Positions 49,101 to 50,715 of a DNA stretch of 64,000 nt are shown here, in pieces. The DNA is from Thysanoteuthis rhombus (lineage: Eukaryota > Mollusca > Cephalopoda > Oegopsida > Thysanoteuthidae): contig OY735219.1 of NCBI GenBank assembly GCA_963457665.1, forward strand, positions 35,855,977 through 35,919,976. The letters run 5' to 3'. The notes beneath the pieces are model-generated. The model made no database searches, was not told the DNA's origin, and saw only the letters and a program-made list of their open reading frames with translations. A program made the position numbers and the translations under genes. Each line of letters opens with the position of its first letter. Positions within the stretch are counted from its first letter, which is position 1.

Positions 49101-49698
49101 TTACTGTTGAATTCCTTAAGTCTCCAGAAAGTGCACAAACTGCTGTTTGTGAGTCATTGGCCACAGCTTTCAATAATTCTTCATCATTAAAAACAGGTTT
49201 GAGCCTCCCTCAAGTTTTATCATTGGTATCCACATTTTTAGACCTAAACCTATTGAATCAATGCTTAACAGTTCCCACAGTAGTAATGTTCACTCCAAAT
49301 GCTTTCTTGACTTTATCAGCAGCTTGAGCAGCATTATGTCCAAATTTGAAATCATACTTGAAGATTAGTCCAACTTCTTTAGTTGACATCATTGGTGCTA
49401 AGGACACAAAAGTCTCTAATGGTAATGAATCATATCTTTATTTACAAAAGAATGCAATTGTATTAGTAGATTTTTTACTTATTTCATTATTTGAATCTTT
49501 TATAGCCTTGACAAGCTAGTTTATTTGTGATGTTTACATTATTAGATTCTTATTGATCATTCATCTGTAAAATTCATTTTCTGCTTTTCAGGACATTCAA
49601 CCAATTTTGTTGTCCCTGTTGAGCTACCATCCGATATGCCTGCAGATTACTGGATTGCTCGTGGATCTGCTCTTCTCTGTACATTAGCAGATTTGTAA
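1..49698 (+). CDS. DNAH6: Axonemal dynein heavy chain, DNAH6-like, 3' part of gene (23 exons, C-terminal 1197 residues)
   Basis: Inner-arm dynein heavy chain, the ATP-driven motor that slides axonemal doublet microtubules in cilia and sperm flagella. All 23 exons join without a frame break (phases match at every junction). In the joined 1197 residues: 1-37 end of stalk coiled coil 2; about 38-456 AAA5, with [15 protein letters not shown] and [19 protein letters not shown], and a buttress-like coiled coil at about 262-345; about 457-797 AAA6, with [29 protein letters not shown] and [11 protein letters not shown]; 798-1197 C-terminal domain, with [39 protein letters not shown] and [18 protein letters not shown]5 and AAA6 show no Walker A, as usual in dyneins. 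DNAH6 proteins have roughly 4150 residues, so the first two thirds lie upstream. Dynein identity is near certain; DNAH6 rather than DNAH1/3/7/12 is from recalled family sequence. No frameshift or stop is seen. Confidence 0.9.
113..1584 (+). other. Intron 1
   Basis: GT-AG intron (gtgagt...ttgtag). It contains a decayed RTE LINE copy (about 365-1110, listed separately). The remainder is AT-rich with no other coding signal. On the minus strand near 1190-1240 a short GAGTTCAAACCCC resembles a tRNA B box, but no convincing A box was found. Confidence 0.8.
365..1110 (+). mobile_element. Degenerate RTE-clade LINE fragment (RT to C-terminal domain)
   Basis: Conceptual translation in shifting frames gives reverse-transcriptase pieces: [12 protein letters not shown], then [16 protein letters not shown], a tract corresponding to RRITLGWQAFGRAS, then YNQCI(F)[12 protein letters not shown], and near 1060-1090 the terminal LGKAYVQ-like segment. 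The catalytic FADD reads FADN, and several stops and indels are present, so it is dead. It is 5' truncated and resembles the copies at 22640, 53235 and 61205. Confidence 0.8.
1585..1887 (+). CDS. DNAH6: DNAH6-like exon 2 (start of AAA5)
   Basis: 101 codons, phase 0 on both sides; acceptor ttgtag, donor gtacat. Starts [13 protein letters not shown] and includes SYCGAF-type dynein sequence ([13 protein letters not shown]), then [15 protein letters not shown] and [11 protein letters not shown], which are AAA5 hallmarks. The open frame runs through the donor to a TAG at 1918, so intron retention would truncate the protein. Confidence 0.95.
1888..2319 (+). other. Intron 2, almost entirely a family A repeat
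   Basis: GT-AG intron of 432 bp. Nearly all of it is one family A copy (1927-2301), whose end lies about 19 bases before the exon 3 acceptor. The polypyrimidine tract follows the repeat directly. Confidence 0.8.
1927..2301 (+). repeat. Family A interspersed repeat, copy 1
   Basis: Unclassified repeat of about 420 bp. Recurrent blocks in order: GTCAACATAGGTTTCTTCAG, GGTCTGGCTGGCTATGTATG, GAGGGCTGAAAATTTAAAC, GTTTATGCTAAATTGGTCCC, TGTCCAGCAGCATTC, TTAGTGATCACCGCCCAAC, AATTGATCACCCCCAACATG, GCATGCTGCCAAAAGACATT, TGAGTGACTAACCAGACCTG. No terminal inverted repeats and no coding region are visible. This copy carries a (TATG)n expansion near 1981-2005 and ends at the exon 3 acceptor. Confidence 0.85.
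2320..2505 (+). CDS. DNAH6: DNAH6-like exon 3 (AAA5)
   Basis: 62 codons, phase 0/0; acceptor ccaatcag, donor gtaatg. Reads [18 protein letters not shown], then [19 protein letters not shown] and LEPLLTKN, the conserved AAA5 block in which the neighbouring ring position is lined. The acceptor lies just downstream of a family A repeat. Confidence 0.95.
2506..4299 (+). other. Intron 3
   Basis: GT-AG intron. It holds a family A fragment (about 2860-3105) and two pairs of diverged direct duplicates: a block with 'ctataaggt...ttcaaac...cttggt' at about 2755-2810 and 4125-4175, and a 'cagctgcc...gactctcgaggataaggg' block at about 3195-3265 and 3550-3610. No coding sequence seen. Confidence 0.7.
2860..3105 (+). 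repeat. Family A interspersed repeat, copy 2 (3' half)
   Basis: Contains the ATTTTATGCTAAATTGGTCC, TGATCACCGCCCAAC, TTGATCACCCCCGACATG and ATTGGTCATTCGATGG blocks of family A; the 5' half is missing. Confidence 0.8.
4300..4472 (+). CDS. DNAH6: DNAH6-like exon 4 (AAA5)
   Basis: 173 nt, enters in phase 0 and ends with two bases of a split Ser codon (donor gtaaga). Reads [20 protein letters not shown], then [16 protein letters not shown] and [20 protein letters not shown], which are highly conserved in dynein AAA5. An internal AAG|gtaacc resembles a donor, but the frame clearly continues. Confidence 0.95.
5607..5742 (-). repeat. 3' LTR of the Copia-like element
   Basis: About 135 bp that aligns with 8251-8373 through shared blocks such as 'ataacc(t)gggatc', 'ggctg(a/g)ccag', 'ccaaatcaaggagc' and 'tggacaacattca'. 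On the minus strand it would begin TGTTGTCC. The divergence between the two LTRs (many substitutions and a deletion of about 10 bp) indicates an old insertion. Confidence 0.65.
5895..6551 (-). pseudogene. Copia RNase H and RT connection remnant
   Basis: Minus-strand frames give [20 protein letters not shown] (6490-6430 region), the conserved block after Copia RT, then [20 protein letters not shown] (6245-6190), the RNase H start. It ends [15 protein letters not shown] followed by a stop near 5917, matching the usual Copia C-terminus. Broken by at least one frameshift between 6330 and 6270. Confidence 0.75.
6560..7440 (-). pseudogene. Copia reverse transcriptase remnant
   Basis: Minus-strand pieces: [20 protein letters not shown] (7325-7265), corresponding to the block upstream of [18 protein letters not shown] (7111-7065); [20 protein letters not shown] and ESLDIKTAL (7045-6952). 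The catalytic region reads [20 protein letters not shown] near 6735-6675, where active relatives have VDD; the second aspartate is replaced by Phe. Inactive. Confidence 0.7.
7690..8163 (-). pseudogene. Copia gag remnant
   Basis: Minus-strand translation from the ATG at 8163, allowing frameshifts, gives [50 protein letters not shown], then [38 protein letters not shown] and [18 protein letters not shown]. This is the order of conserved blocks in GalEa-type gag. Several stops interrupt it. Confidence 0.65.
8251..8373 (-). repeat. 5' LTR of the Copia-like element
   Basis: Partner of the 3' LTR at 5607-5742, in direct orientation and separated from it by the 2.5-kb internal region. No clear target-site duplication could be read at the outer edges. 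Confidence 0.6.
9233..9413 (+). CDS. DNAH6: DNAH6-like exon 5 (AAA5, buttress helix 1)
   Basis: 181 nt; completes the split Ser codon of exon 4 and ends in phase 0 (donor gtaaaa). Reads [20 protein letters not shown], then [20 protein letters not shown] and [10 protein letters not shown]. The heptad-like helix after PELEEQRN is the buttress (strut) coiled coil that supports the stalk. Confidence 0.95.
9492..9790 (+). repeat. Family A repeat, copy 3 (left arm of inverted pair)
   Basis: Contains ATAAGTTTCTTCA, GAGCTAGAGGGCTGAAAATT, TTGGTCCCTTAGTTTATGTC and GTGATCACAGCTCAAC. It merges at about 9780 with an oppositely oriented copy. Confidence 0.8.
9775..10085 (-). repeat. Family A repeat, copy 4 (right arm of inverted pair)
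   Basis: Reverse-complement blocks of family A: GCCGGACACAAACTAAGGGA, ACTTACATTGCTAATTGAAC, TTTGAGCCCTCTGGCTCCAT and AGCCAGCCAGACTTACTTGA. With copy 3 it forms a fold-back of about 290 bp per arm. Confidence 0.8.
10238..10620 (+). repeat. Repeat family B, copy 1
   Basis: Starts with GGGAAACTACTC(T/C)ATAATT, shared with 12706-12780. The 10375-10480 part (ACTAGTTAT...GTTAATAA...TAAGTTGTGATTA...CATGAAC) is shared with 11090-11200. Class unknown; no coding potential recognised. Confidence 0.55.
10660..10839 (+). CDS. DNAH6: DNAH6-like exon 6 (AAA5, buttress helix 2)
   Basis: 60 codons, phase 0/0; acceptor tttctag, donor gtcagt. Reads [20 protein letters not shown], then [20 protein letters not shown] and [13 protein letters not shown]. 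The RGSILYF...DPMYQFSL block is a strong dynein signature following the buttress hairpin. Confidence 0.95.
10840..13010 (+). other. Intron 6
   Basis: GT-AG intron of 2.2 kb. It contains fragments of repeat family B at about 11090-11200 and 12706-12780. The rest is AT-rich unique-looking sequence in which I recognise nothing. Confidence 0.7.
13011..13117 (+). CDS. DNAH6: DNAH6-like exon 7
   Basis: 107 nt; phase 0 entry, ends with two bases of a split Arg codon (donor gtaaaa). Reads [20 protein letters not shown], then [11 protein letters not shown]. The [11 protein letters not shown] block is typical of axonemal dyneins at the end of AAA5. Confidence 0.95.
13953..14100 (+). repeat. hAT-like fragment, shared with 52120-52275
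   Basis: Shares CATTCTCA(G/A)TG, a 'gggg(a)ggggtgatagactg' tract, 'tttctttagaaaa(t/g)aggtgat' and 'catgcattttatg' with 52120-52275. The CATTCTCAATGGGG-type start resembles hAT terminal repeats; the right terminus was not found. Confidence 0.4.
14565..14846. mobile_element. hAT-superfamily MITE with 8-bp target-site duplication
   Basis: A 282-bp element flanked on both sides by the identical 8-mer GTCTAGAC (14557-14564 and 14847-14854). Terminal inverted repeats: CAGGGGCTTTAAACCTTTT on the left and, read from the right on the minus strand, CAGGGTTTCTCAAACTCAAA. CAGGG ends plus 8-bp duplications are diagnostic of hAT. No transposase is present, so it is non-autonomous. Confidence 0.85.
15545..15671 (+). 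CDS. DNAH6: DNAH6-like exon 8
   Basis: 127 nt; completes the split Arg and ends phase 0 (donor gtaaag). Reads [20 protein letters not shown], then [18 protein letters not shown]. The RGLFEKDKLLFSF-type motif is one of the most conserved segments at the AAA5/AAA6 boundary of dyneins. Confidence 0.96.
15765..15990 (+). repeat. tRNA-derived SINE, family E, copy 1
   Basis: A-box-like 'ggctaagtgatcgaatactcg' with the B box GGTGCTGGTTCAAT near 15810. It is followed by CAATGCCTCTC, GCACTCAGCACAAGGACTAG and GGAATCTCTTCC, all of which recur in reverse complement at 26930-27095. The tRNA-like head plus shared body marks a SINE. Confidence 0.65.
16040..16335 (-). mobile_element. RTE LINE 3' fragment, minus strand
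   Basis: The reverse complement reads [30 protein letters not shown], then [20 protein letters not shown] and QILGNV. It is homologous to the C-terminal domain of the copy at 61205, with stops. Independent of the plus-strand fragment at 16500, because both include the terminal DAHDREV region. Confidence 0.8.
16500..16650 (+). mobile_element. RTE LINE 3' end with GAT-type tail
   Basis: Matches the terminal DKFR.(Y)WL.DAHDREV..ILGKVHV segment of the RTE copies and ends in 'actgatgatgat', the short tail typical of this family. Confidence 0.75.
16688..17003 (+). repeat. Family A repeat, copy 5
   Basis: Contains GTCAACATAAGTTTCTT, GGTCTGACTGGCTATGTATG, TTGGTCCCTTAGTTTATG, AATTCAGACTTTTC and GCCAAAAGACATTGGTCATG. 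Confidence 0.85.
17027..17348 (+). repeat. Diverged direct repeat pair (about 125 bp units)
   Basis: Unit 1 at 17027-17155 and unit 2 at 17222-17348 share TCAATTCAGTGACTGAT, GCATGCAAAAAA, GATTTGTG(A/G)GAGCAT and ACTTCATTCAACTGATG. Offset 195 bp. No coding content; origin unknown. Confidence 0.7.
18770..18820. repeat. Short perfect-looking hairpin (22-bp arms, 7-nt loop)
   Basis: Left arm 18770-18791 and right arm 18799-18820 are reverse complements with two adjacent mismatches. Arm core: CCAGTAAGCCTGA and TCAGGCTTACTGG. Flanks do not extend the stem, so a microRNA precursor is unlikely; a small fold-back remnant is more plausible. Confidence 0.7.
19088..19234 (+). CDS. DNAH6: DNAH6-like exon 9 (AAA6 start)
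   Basis: 49 codons, phase 0/0; acceptor tttccag, donor gtaggt. Reads [20 protein letters not shown], then [20 protein letters not shown]. Corresponds to the linker region entering AAA6, less conserved than its neighbours; the TW..-type helix ([10 protein letters not shown]) is recognisable. Confidence 0.9.
19318..19402 (+). repeat. Family A repeat, copy 6 (3' end only)
   Basis: Holds TTCAATTTTTTCAATG, CTCACCCCCAATC, CACATGATGGTTTCCATTGA and GGGGCTTACCTGACCTA, the last 85 bp of family A. It ends about 25 bases upstream of the exon 10 acceptor. Confidence 0.75.
19424..19570 (+). CDS. DNAH6: DNAH6-like exon 10 (AAA6)
   Basis: 49 codons, phase 0/0; acceptor gttgcag. Reads [20 protein letters not shown], then [30 protein letters not shown] matches the conserved FQKLL.lR.lR segment of AAA6. 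The donor is gtttgg, a weak site; read-through would add VWIRNDN and stop. Confidence 0.92.
21400..22640 (-). mobile_element. RTE LINE reverse transcriptase, inverted 5' part
   Basis: The reverse complement, read from 22640 down, gives a pre-RT linker, then [20 protein letters not shown] (near 22235-22180), [24 protein letters not shown] sequence, FDSVEIP-like text near 21810, [13 protein letters not shown] near 21650, and [13 protein letters not shown] near 21560-21530. The catalytic FADD reads FANN and frames are broken. It abuts a forward-oriented 3' part at about 22640. Confidence 0.8.
22641..23139 (+). mobile_element. RTE LINE 3' part, forward, with GAT tail
   Basis: Reads [92 protein letters not shown] and [15 protein letters not shown], then (atgatg)n at 23116-23139. 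Together with the inverted segment it has the structure of a twin-primed LINE insertion. Confidence 0.85.
23760..23950 (+). CDS. DNAH6: DNAH6-like exon 11 (AAA6)
   Basis: 191 nt; phase 0 entry, ends with two bases of a split Arg codon (donor gtgtgt). Reads [40 protein letters not shown] and [19 protein letters not shown]. The LS.GSDPM block is the AAA6 counterpart of a P-loop region and is diagnostic for dyneins. Confidence 0.96.
25181..25605 (-). repeat. Family A repeat, copy 7 (near full length, minus)
   Basis: The reverse complement preserves nearly all family A blocks from the 'tgtcaatatacatctgtttc' start to GTGACTAACCAGACCTG at the end, about 425 bp. One of only two minus-strand copies. 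Confidence 0.9.
26440..26641 (+). repeat. Family A repeat, copy 8 (3' half)
   Basis: Contains TGTTTTCTGGAAATTCAAAC, CTCAACAAAAGGCAAGA, CGCGGCATGCTGCTAAAAGA and TAAGTGACTAAGCAGACTG. Confidence 0.85.
26930..27095 (-). repeat. tRNA-derived SINE, family E, copy 2
   Basis: Minus-strand order: A box TGGCCCAGTGGTAGAGTA, B box GTGGTTTAATCC, then CAATGCCTCTCC, GCACTTAGCACAAGGACTAG and GGAATCTCTCCC. The body matches 15825-15905, and this copy has the clearer tRNA-like promoter boxes. Confidence 0.75.
27309..27402 (+). CDS. DNAH6: DNAH6-like exon 12 (AAA6)
   Basis: 94 nt; completes the split Arg and ends phase 0 (donor gtaaag). Reads [20 protein letters not shown], then [19 protein letters not shown] and the start of W(V)FLQNCHLA are near-invariant in axonemal dyneins. 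Confidence 0.97.
27705..27758. repeat. (TA)n microsatellite
   Basis: Uninterrupted TA dinucleotide array of about 54 bp preceded by a short GT run. It produces YIYIYI-type open frames that are not genes. Confidence 0.98.
27964..28038. repeat. (TA)n microsatellite
   Basis: Uninterrupted TA array of about 75 bp, the longest in the introns. Length likely varies between individuals. Confidence 0.98.
28110..28870 (-). mobile_element. Second LINE family, RT C-terminal remnant
   Basis: The reverse complement gives [20 protein letters not shown] (near 28660-28600), [20 protein letters not shown] (near 28590-28540), then [32 protein letters not shown] and further decayed sequence to about 28130. This matches the common FTYLGSTIS...RLAKA..AFGRL...VW LINE C-terminal domain. 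It is a different family from the RTE copies; I cannot assign its clade. Confidence 0.7.
29009..29249 (+). CDS. DNAH6: DNAH6-like exon 13 (AAA6)
   Basis: 241 nt; phase 0 entry, ends with one base of a split Ile codon (donor gtacgt). Reads [40 protein letters not shown] and [26 protein letters not shown]...FP...LQ...K.TNEPPKGL is a core dynein motif, here virtually intact. Confidence 0.97.
29250..29811 (+). repeat. Intron 13, with a tRNA-like SINE head on the minus strand
   Basis: GT-AG intron. Near 29555-29640 the minus strand reads GTGGCTTAATTAGC (A box) and GGTGGGTTTGAATCC (B box), so a tRNA-derived SINE head is likely; its body is not resolved. The rest is AT-rich. Confidence 0.5.
29812..29912 (+). 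CDS. DNAH6: DNAH6-like exon 14 (AAA6)
   Basis: 101 nt; completes Ile and ends phase 0 (donor gtaaat). Reads [20 protein letters not shown], then [33 protein letters not shown] is invariant in axonemal heavy chains. Confidence 0.97.
29913..32055 (+). other. Intron 14
   Basis: GT-AG intron. Near 29938-30115 there is a MITE-like 'acagtaatacctcagtta' start of a kind also seen at 36713-36920. The 30820-31760 stretch is less AT-rich and clearly different in composition (listed separately). Nothing else recognised. Confidence 0.65.
30820..31760. other. Insertion-like segment of different base composition
   Basis: About 940 bp with CpG-bearing sequence (for example AACGGTAGTC, AGGGCGGCGTC, ACACGAGAGAGCCGGC) in an AT-rich intron. 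It contains a direct duplication: 'ccaggacttgacagatgacac' type units at 31424-31490 and 31533-31601. A G-run lies at about 31717-31727. Edges TGTGGGG (30819) and GTCACA (31748) would suit a solo LTR, but no matching target duplication is visible. No protein match recognised. Confidence 0.45.
32056..32157 (+). CDS. DNAH6: DNAH6-like exon 15 (end of AAA6)
   Basis: 34 codons, phase 0/0; acceptor tcttcag, donor gtaaga. Reads [20 protein letters not shown], then [18 protein letters not shown] and IPWDAL.Y..GE are conserved at the C-terminal domain boundary. Confidence 0.97.
32394..32530 (+). repeat. Family C repeat with Helitron-like end, copy 1
   Basis: Shares AATTGGACCCTTACTTTGTG, CTTCATCTTTTTGTT, GTAGACATCT and GGATTTTCAGCTAGTATAA with the minus-strand copy at 52750-52890. 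The CTAGT end is compatible with a Helitron 3' terminus, but no good terminal hairpin is visible here. Confidence 0.5.
32700..32815 (-). mobile_element. RTE LINE, inverted 5' part
   Basis: The reverse complement reads [20 protein letters not shown], homologous to the GQRISMRPSKEEEIKRRITL block at 61270. It faces a forward-oriented 3' part that begins at about 32830. Confidence 0.75.
32830..33015 (+). mobile_element. RTE LINE 3' part, forward, with GAT tail
   Basis: Reads [30 protein letters not shown], then after a deletion 'ttctggcaaatcctgagtaa' (W-Q-I-L-type end) and (gatgat) at 33003-33012. Same family as the copy at 61205. Confidence 0.75.
33085..33200 (+). repeat. tRNA-derived SINE head
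   Basis: A box GGTCTGAGTGGTCAAGTGC (33098-33116) and B box CCAAGTTCAAACTAC (33143-33157) at tRNA-like spacing. A related head occurs at 44195-44260 (AGCCGAGTGGTTCAAGG and CCAAGTTCAAACTC). Confidence 0.65.
33439..33553 (+). CDS. DNAH6: DNAH6-like exon 16 (C-terminal domain)
   Basis: 115 nt; phase 0 entry, ends with the first base of a Gly codon (donor gtaagt). Reads [20 protein letters not shown], then [23 protein letters not shown](I/V)TD.WD.R is a universal dynein motif. Confidence 0.97.
33554..35156 (+). other. Intron 16
   Basis: GT-AG intron. A poly-T tract of about 27 bp (34832-34858) is the only notable feature; the stretch at 34460-34520 contains several ATCTAGATG words shared with 40430 and 54430. 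No coding signal. Confidence 0.65.
35157..35278 (+). CDS. DNAH6: DNAH6-like exon 17 (C-terminal domain)
   Basis: 122 nt; completes Gly and ends phase 0 (donor gtaagt). Reads [20 protein letters not shown], then [20 protein letters not shown]. The [12 protein letters not shown] block is typical of the DNAH1/3/6/7/12 group. Confidence 0.97.
35279..36458 (+). repeat. Intron 17, with a 'TGTCTGTCTG' repeat copy
   Basis: GT-AG intron. A repeat at about 35343-35520 (TGTCTGTCTG..., then 'aatttt(g/c)a..aaat' and 'cattgagagatat') is shared in outline with 39033-39200 in intron 19. Near 36105-36130 'cagcagtgacaaacctatgg' resembles a hAT end, but no partner was found. Confidence 0.5.
36459..36629 (+). 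CDS. DNAH6: DNAH6-like exon 18 (C-terminal domain)
   Basis: 57 codons, phase 0/0; acceptor ctatgaag, donor gtaagt. Reads [40 protein letters not shown] and [17 protein letters not shown]. The ET..L..TIL..QPR and S.DEIV blocks are conserved in dyneins. Confidence 0.95.
36630..37878 (+). other. Intron 18
   Basis: GT-AG intron. A MITE-like region at about 36713-36920 begins 'gtataccttgattaatgctg' and ends 'aaaggtattgctgtaatgg', weakly inverted ends; it resembles 29938-30115. Tandem AAAT/AAATA text at 37725-37760. No coding signal. Confidence 0.55.
37879..37965 (+). CDS. DNAH6: DNAH6-like exon 19 (C-terminal domain)
   Basis: 29 codons, phase 0/0; acceptor tacccag, donor gtaaat. Reads [20 protein letters not shown], then FNKLLKVIK. 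The SL.TVL.QE..RFN.LL motif is conserved. Confidence 0.97.
39935..40130 (+). pseudogene. Possible transposase C-terminal remnant
   Basis: Two overlapping frames give [30 protein letters not shown], then [20 protein letters not shown] and [10 protein letters not shown] before a stop. The QSTLDKYF ending recalls the QxxLxxFF tails of Tigger/pogo-type transposases. Assignment is weak. Confidence 0.25.
40225..40560 (+). repeat. Repeat family D, copy 1
   Basis: Shares in order GTCATACCGTTTTGTC, TTGGCATCAG(T/G)ACTCCACTAG, ACATCTTGATTCTC, ATCTAGAT(G/A)TTTCTAGATG and a TTCATTCT tail with 54235-54550. About 330 bp; no inverted ends or coding region seen. Confidence 0.75.
40938..41222 (+). repeat. Family A repeat, copy 9
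   Basis: Contains TTATGTCCAGCAGCATTCAT, TTCTGGAAATTCAAAC, TTAGTGATCACTTCCCAG, AATTGATCACCCCCAACACG and TTTGGTCATGTGATG. Confidence 0.85.
41275..41331. repeat. (CA)n microsatellite
   Basis: Uninterrupted AC array of about 56 bp directly downstream of family A copy 9. Confidence 0.98.
43121..43177. repeat. (TA)n-(GT)n compound microsatellite before exon 20
   Basis: TA array (43121-43154) running into a GT array (43154-43177), ending 36 bases before the exon 20 acceptor. Length changes here could affect the branch-point and tract spacing of exon 20. Confidence 0.95.
43214..43460 (+). CDS. DNAH6: DNAH6-like exon 20 (C-terminal domain)
   Basis: 247 nt; phase 0 entry, ends with the first base of a Gly codon (donor gtaaat). 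Reads [20 protein letters not shown], then [40 protein letters not shown] and [14 protein letters not shown]. The VP..W...AYPS...L.SW..DL and FW.(P/S)GFFFPQ blocks are dynein C-terminal signatures. Confidence 0.97.
44195..44260 (+). repeat. tRNA-derived SINE head
   Basis: A box ATAGCCGAGTGGTTCAAGG and B box CCAAGTTCAAACTCAG at tRNA-like spacing, related to 33085-33200. No cloverleaf closure and no 3' body resolved. Confidence 0.6.
44354..44431. repeat. Hairpin with 38-nt arms
   Basis: Left arm 44354-44391 and right arm 44394-44431 are reverse complements at 33 of 38 positions. Ends CAATCACAGTT and AACTGTGATTG; centre AAAGTGATGAT / ATCATCACTTT with a 2-nt gap. Part of the right arm and its downstream flank (TTATAGGAAA...TCTTTC(A/T)...AGTGCT) recur at 44838-44880, so the hairpin lies inside repeated DNA. 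Confidence 0.8.
45296..45322. repeat. (GAT)n microsatellite
   Basis: Nine GAT units. It may be the tail of a lost RTE copy, since RTE copies here end in GAT repeats, but no LINE sequence is recognised next to it. Confidence 0.9.
45540..45930 (+). pseudogene. Mariner transposase N-terminal remnant
   Basis: Frame-broken pieces: EWHKRFSR near 45632-45645, then [20 protein letters not shown] (45701 onward), [18 protein letters not shown]. These match the second helix-turn-helix of mariner transposases, where a R.T...I...L.IS...V..IL...L.M.KV pattern is usual. No catalytic domain follows. Confidence 0.6.
46136..46275 (+). CDS. DNAH6: DNAH6-like exon 21 (C-terminal domain)
   Basis: 140 nt; completes Gly and ends phase 0 (donor gtaagt). 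Reads [20 protein letters not shown], then [20 protein letters not shown] and EEDSHS. FLTG..QN.ARK..(I/L)PID is universal in dyneins; the acidic end is a variable loop. Confidence 0.97.
46276..47636 (+). other. Intron 21
   Basis: GT-AG intron. The 46300-46900 part is purine/G-rich on the + strand (gggaggctggggggc, agagaggaaagtgggg). A family A copy fills 47305-47612, directly before exon 22. No coding signal. Confidence 0.7.
47305..47612 (+). repeat. Family A repeat, copy 10
   Basis: Contains AGGTTTCTTCAGTTTTCAAG, TGGTCTTGCTGGTTATGTAT, TTTAGTGATCACGGCC and TGATTGACTAACCAGACCTA. Its end is 24-27 bases upstream of the exon 22 acceptor. Confidence 0.85.
47637..47850 (+). CDS. DNAH6: DNAH6-like exon 22 (C-terminal domain)
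   Basis: 214 nt; phase 0 entry, ends with the first base of a Gly codon (donor gtaaaa). Reads [20 protein letters not shown], then [42 protein letters not shown]...G, PV and CP(L)YKT..R.G.LSTTG are C-terminal dynein hallmarks. Confidence 0.97.
47925..48335 (+). repeat. Family A repeat, copy 11
   Basis: Contains CAACCAAAACTGTATAG, AGGTTTCTTCAGTTTTTAG, GATCTGGCTGGCAGATGTAT, CATGCTAAATTG and GATGCTGGTCATGTGACG. About 410 bp, near full length, with a partly duplicated TTTGAAATTTCAGACTTTT block. Confidence 0.85.
48780..49400 (-). pseudogene. Mariner-family transposase with internal deletion
   Basis: Minus-strand translation from near 49395: [58 protein letters not shown] (first helix-turn-helix), [30 protein letters not shown], then directly [20 protein letters not shown] and [20 protein letters not shown]. 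The second (HDSA) and third (SPTDYHL) catalytic aspartate regions are present, but the segment holding the first aspartate is missing. Several stops. Left flank near 48668-48695 (TTGTTGCATACGAAATGTCAT) resembles a mariner terminal repeat. Confidence 0.8.
49592..49698 (+). CDS. DNAH6: DNAH6-like last exon (exon 23) with stop
   Basis: Completes Gly and codes [20 protein letters not shown], then [14 protein letters not shown] and TAA (49696-49698). The TG.STNFV and YWI.RG.ALLC.L endings match DNAH6-type C-termini in length and sequence, so this is the natural end of the protein. Confidence 0.97.
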
Positions 49699-49790
49699 AC
49701 AACTCAACAAGTTGCAGTACTTTTCTTCTCTGCTAATCTAATTTTCCTTCTTTCTTTTTGAATAAATATTTTCAATATTTAACTTCCTTT
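49699..49790 (+). other. Probable 3' UTR with poly(A) signal
   Basis: AATAAA at 49761-49766, 63 bases after the stop, in T-rich surroundings. Cleavage would be expected near 49780-49790, giving a very short 3' UTR. The cleavage site itself is inferred. Confidence 0.6.
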
Positions 49791-50327
49791 ATGTAATTAT
49801 TTTCAGGTTTTTTATCAAATTAGGACCAATCATTTTTGAGTATCGTAGCAGCATTAGTGAATGGGGTGAAACAGTGGTAAAGCCAGTGTAGACCCTAGTG
49901 TTCATGGCACCCTGACCAAGCTAAACTTGGCATCTTTTAAAGAATAGTATTACCTAATTTATTTATCATCGGTCTTCATAATTTTTTTCACAATTGTTTC
50001 TTTTGGTTTCAATATAACAGAAAATATTCAACTGTCAGATATACCTGAAAAATCTGGCTTCACATTTTAGTCCGTTTAATTTATTAATTTTCCCATCTAT
50101 ATTTGGAAGGTCCTACTGTCTCAGACATATGACTGCCCCACCCCAAGCACTTCACCTTCGTTGTCATTGTCCTTATTACTGATACTTAGGTAAAGCAAGA
50201 ATAGTACAATGAAGTCTGACTTCCATTTGTGATGTCTTCCTCTTAGCAACTAATTCAATGCTTATTAAATCTGTCATGCACCCATGATATACCTATTAGC
50301 TACAGGCTTTATATTAGAAACTATGTC
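49791..50327. other. Intergenic, nothing recognised
   Basis: Moderately AT-rich sequence downstream of the gene with no convincing open frame, RNA gene or known element. Confidence 0.6.
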
Positions 50328-50715
50328 ACCATAGGTTTCTTTAGTTTTCAAGTTGGTCTGGCTGGCTATGTATGTATGTATATATCATGCATACAAGTCG
50401 CCCCAAATGAGCTAAAGGGCTGAAATTTTGAATACTTCTCATTATATCTAGGAAGAAAATTTTTTTGTTATTCAAAAATTCCACATTATAATAAGTGTTA
50501 GTTTATGAACATTTGGTACTTAGTTTGTGTCTGGTGGCATTCATGCTCGGCTTTAGGGAATTCATACTTTTTTAGTGATCAATCCCCGACAAAAGGTAAA
50601 AAAAAGTGATTTATCCATTAATCACCTCCTTTTCCAATTTTTGATCGATCAACCCAACATGACATGCTGCCAGAAGTGACGTTTTTTATTGAGTGACTAA
50701 TCAGACTTGTTTCTT
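50328..50715 (+). repeat. Family A repeat, copy 12
   Basis: Contains AGGTTTCTTTAGTTTTCAAG, TGGTCTGGCTGGCTATGTAT, GGGCTGAAATTTTGAAT, TTAGTGATCAATCCCCGAC and ATTGAGTGACTAATCAGACT. Nearly full length. Confidence 0.88.

Larger units (their letters stand above)
47851..49591 (+). other. Intron 22
   Basis: GT-AG intron. It contains a family A copy (47925-48335), a T/C-rich stretch (48330-48510) and a minus-strand mariner remnant (48665-49400). Confidence 0.75.
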
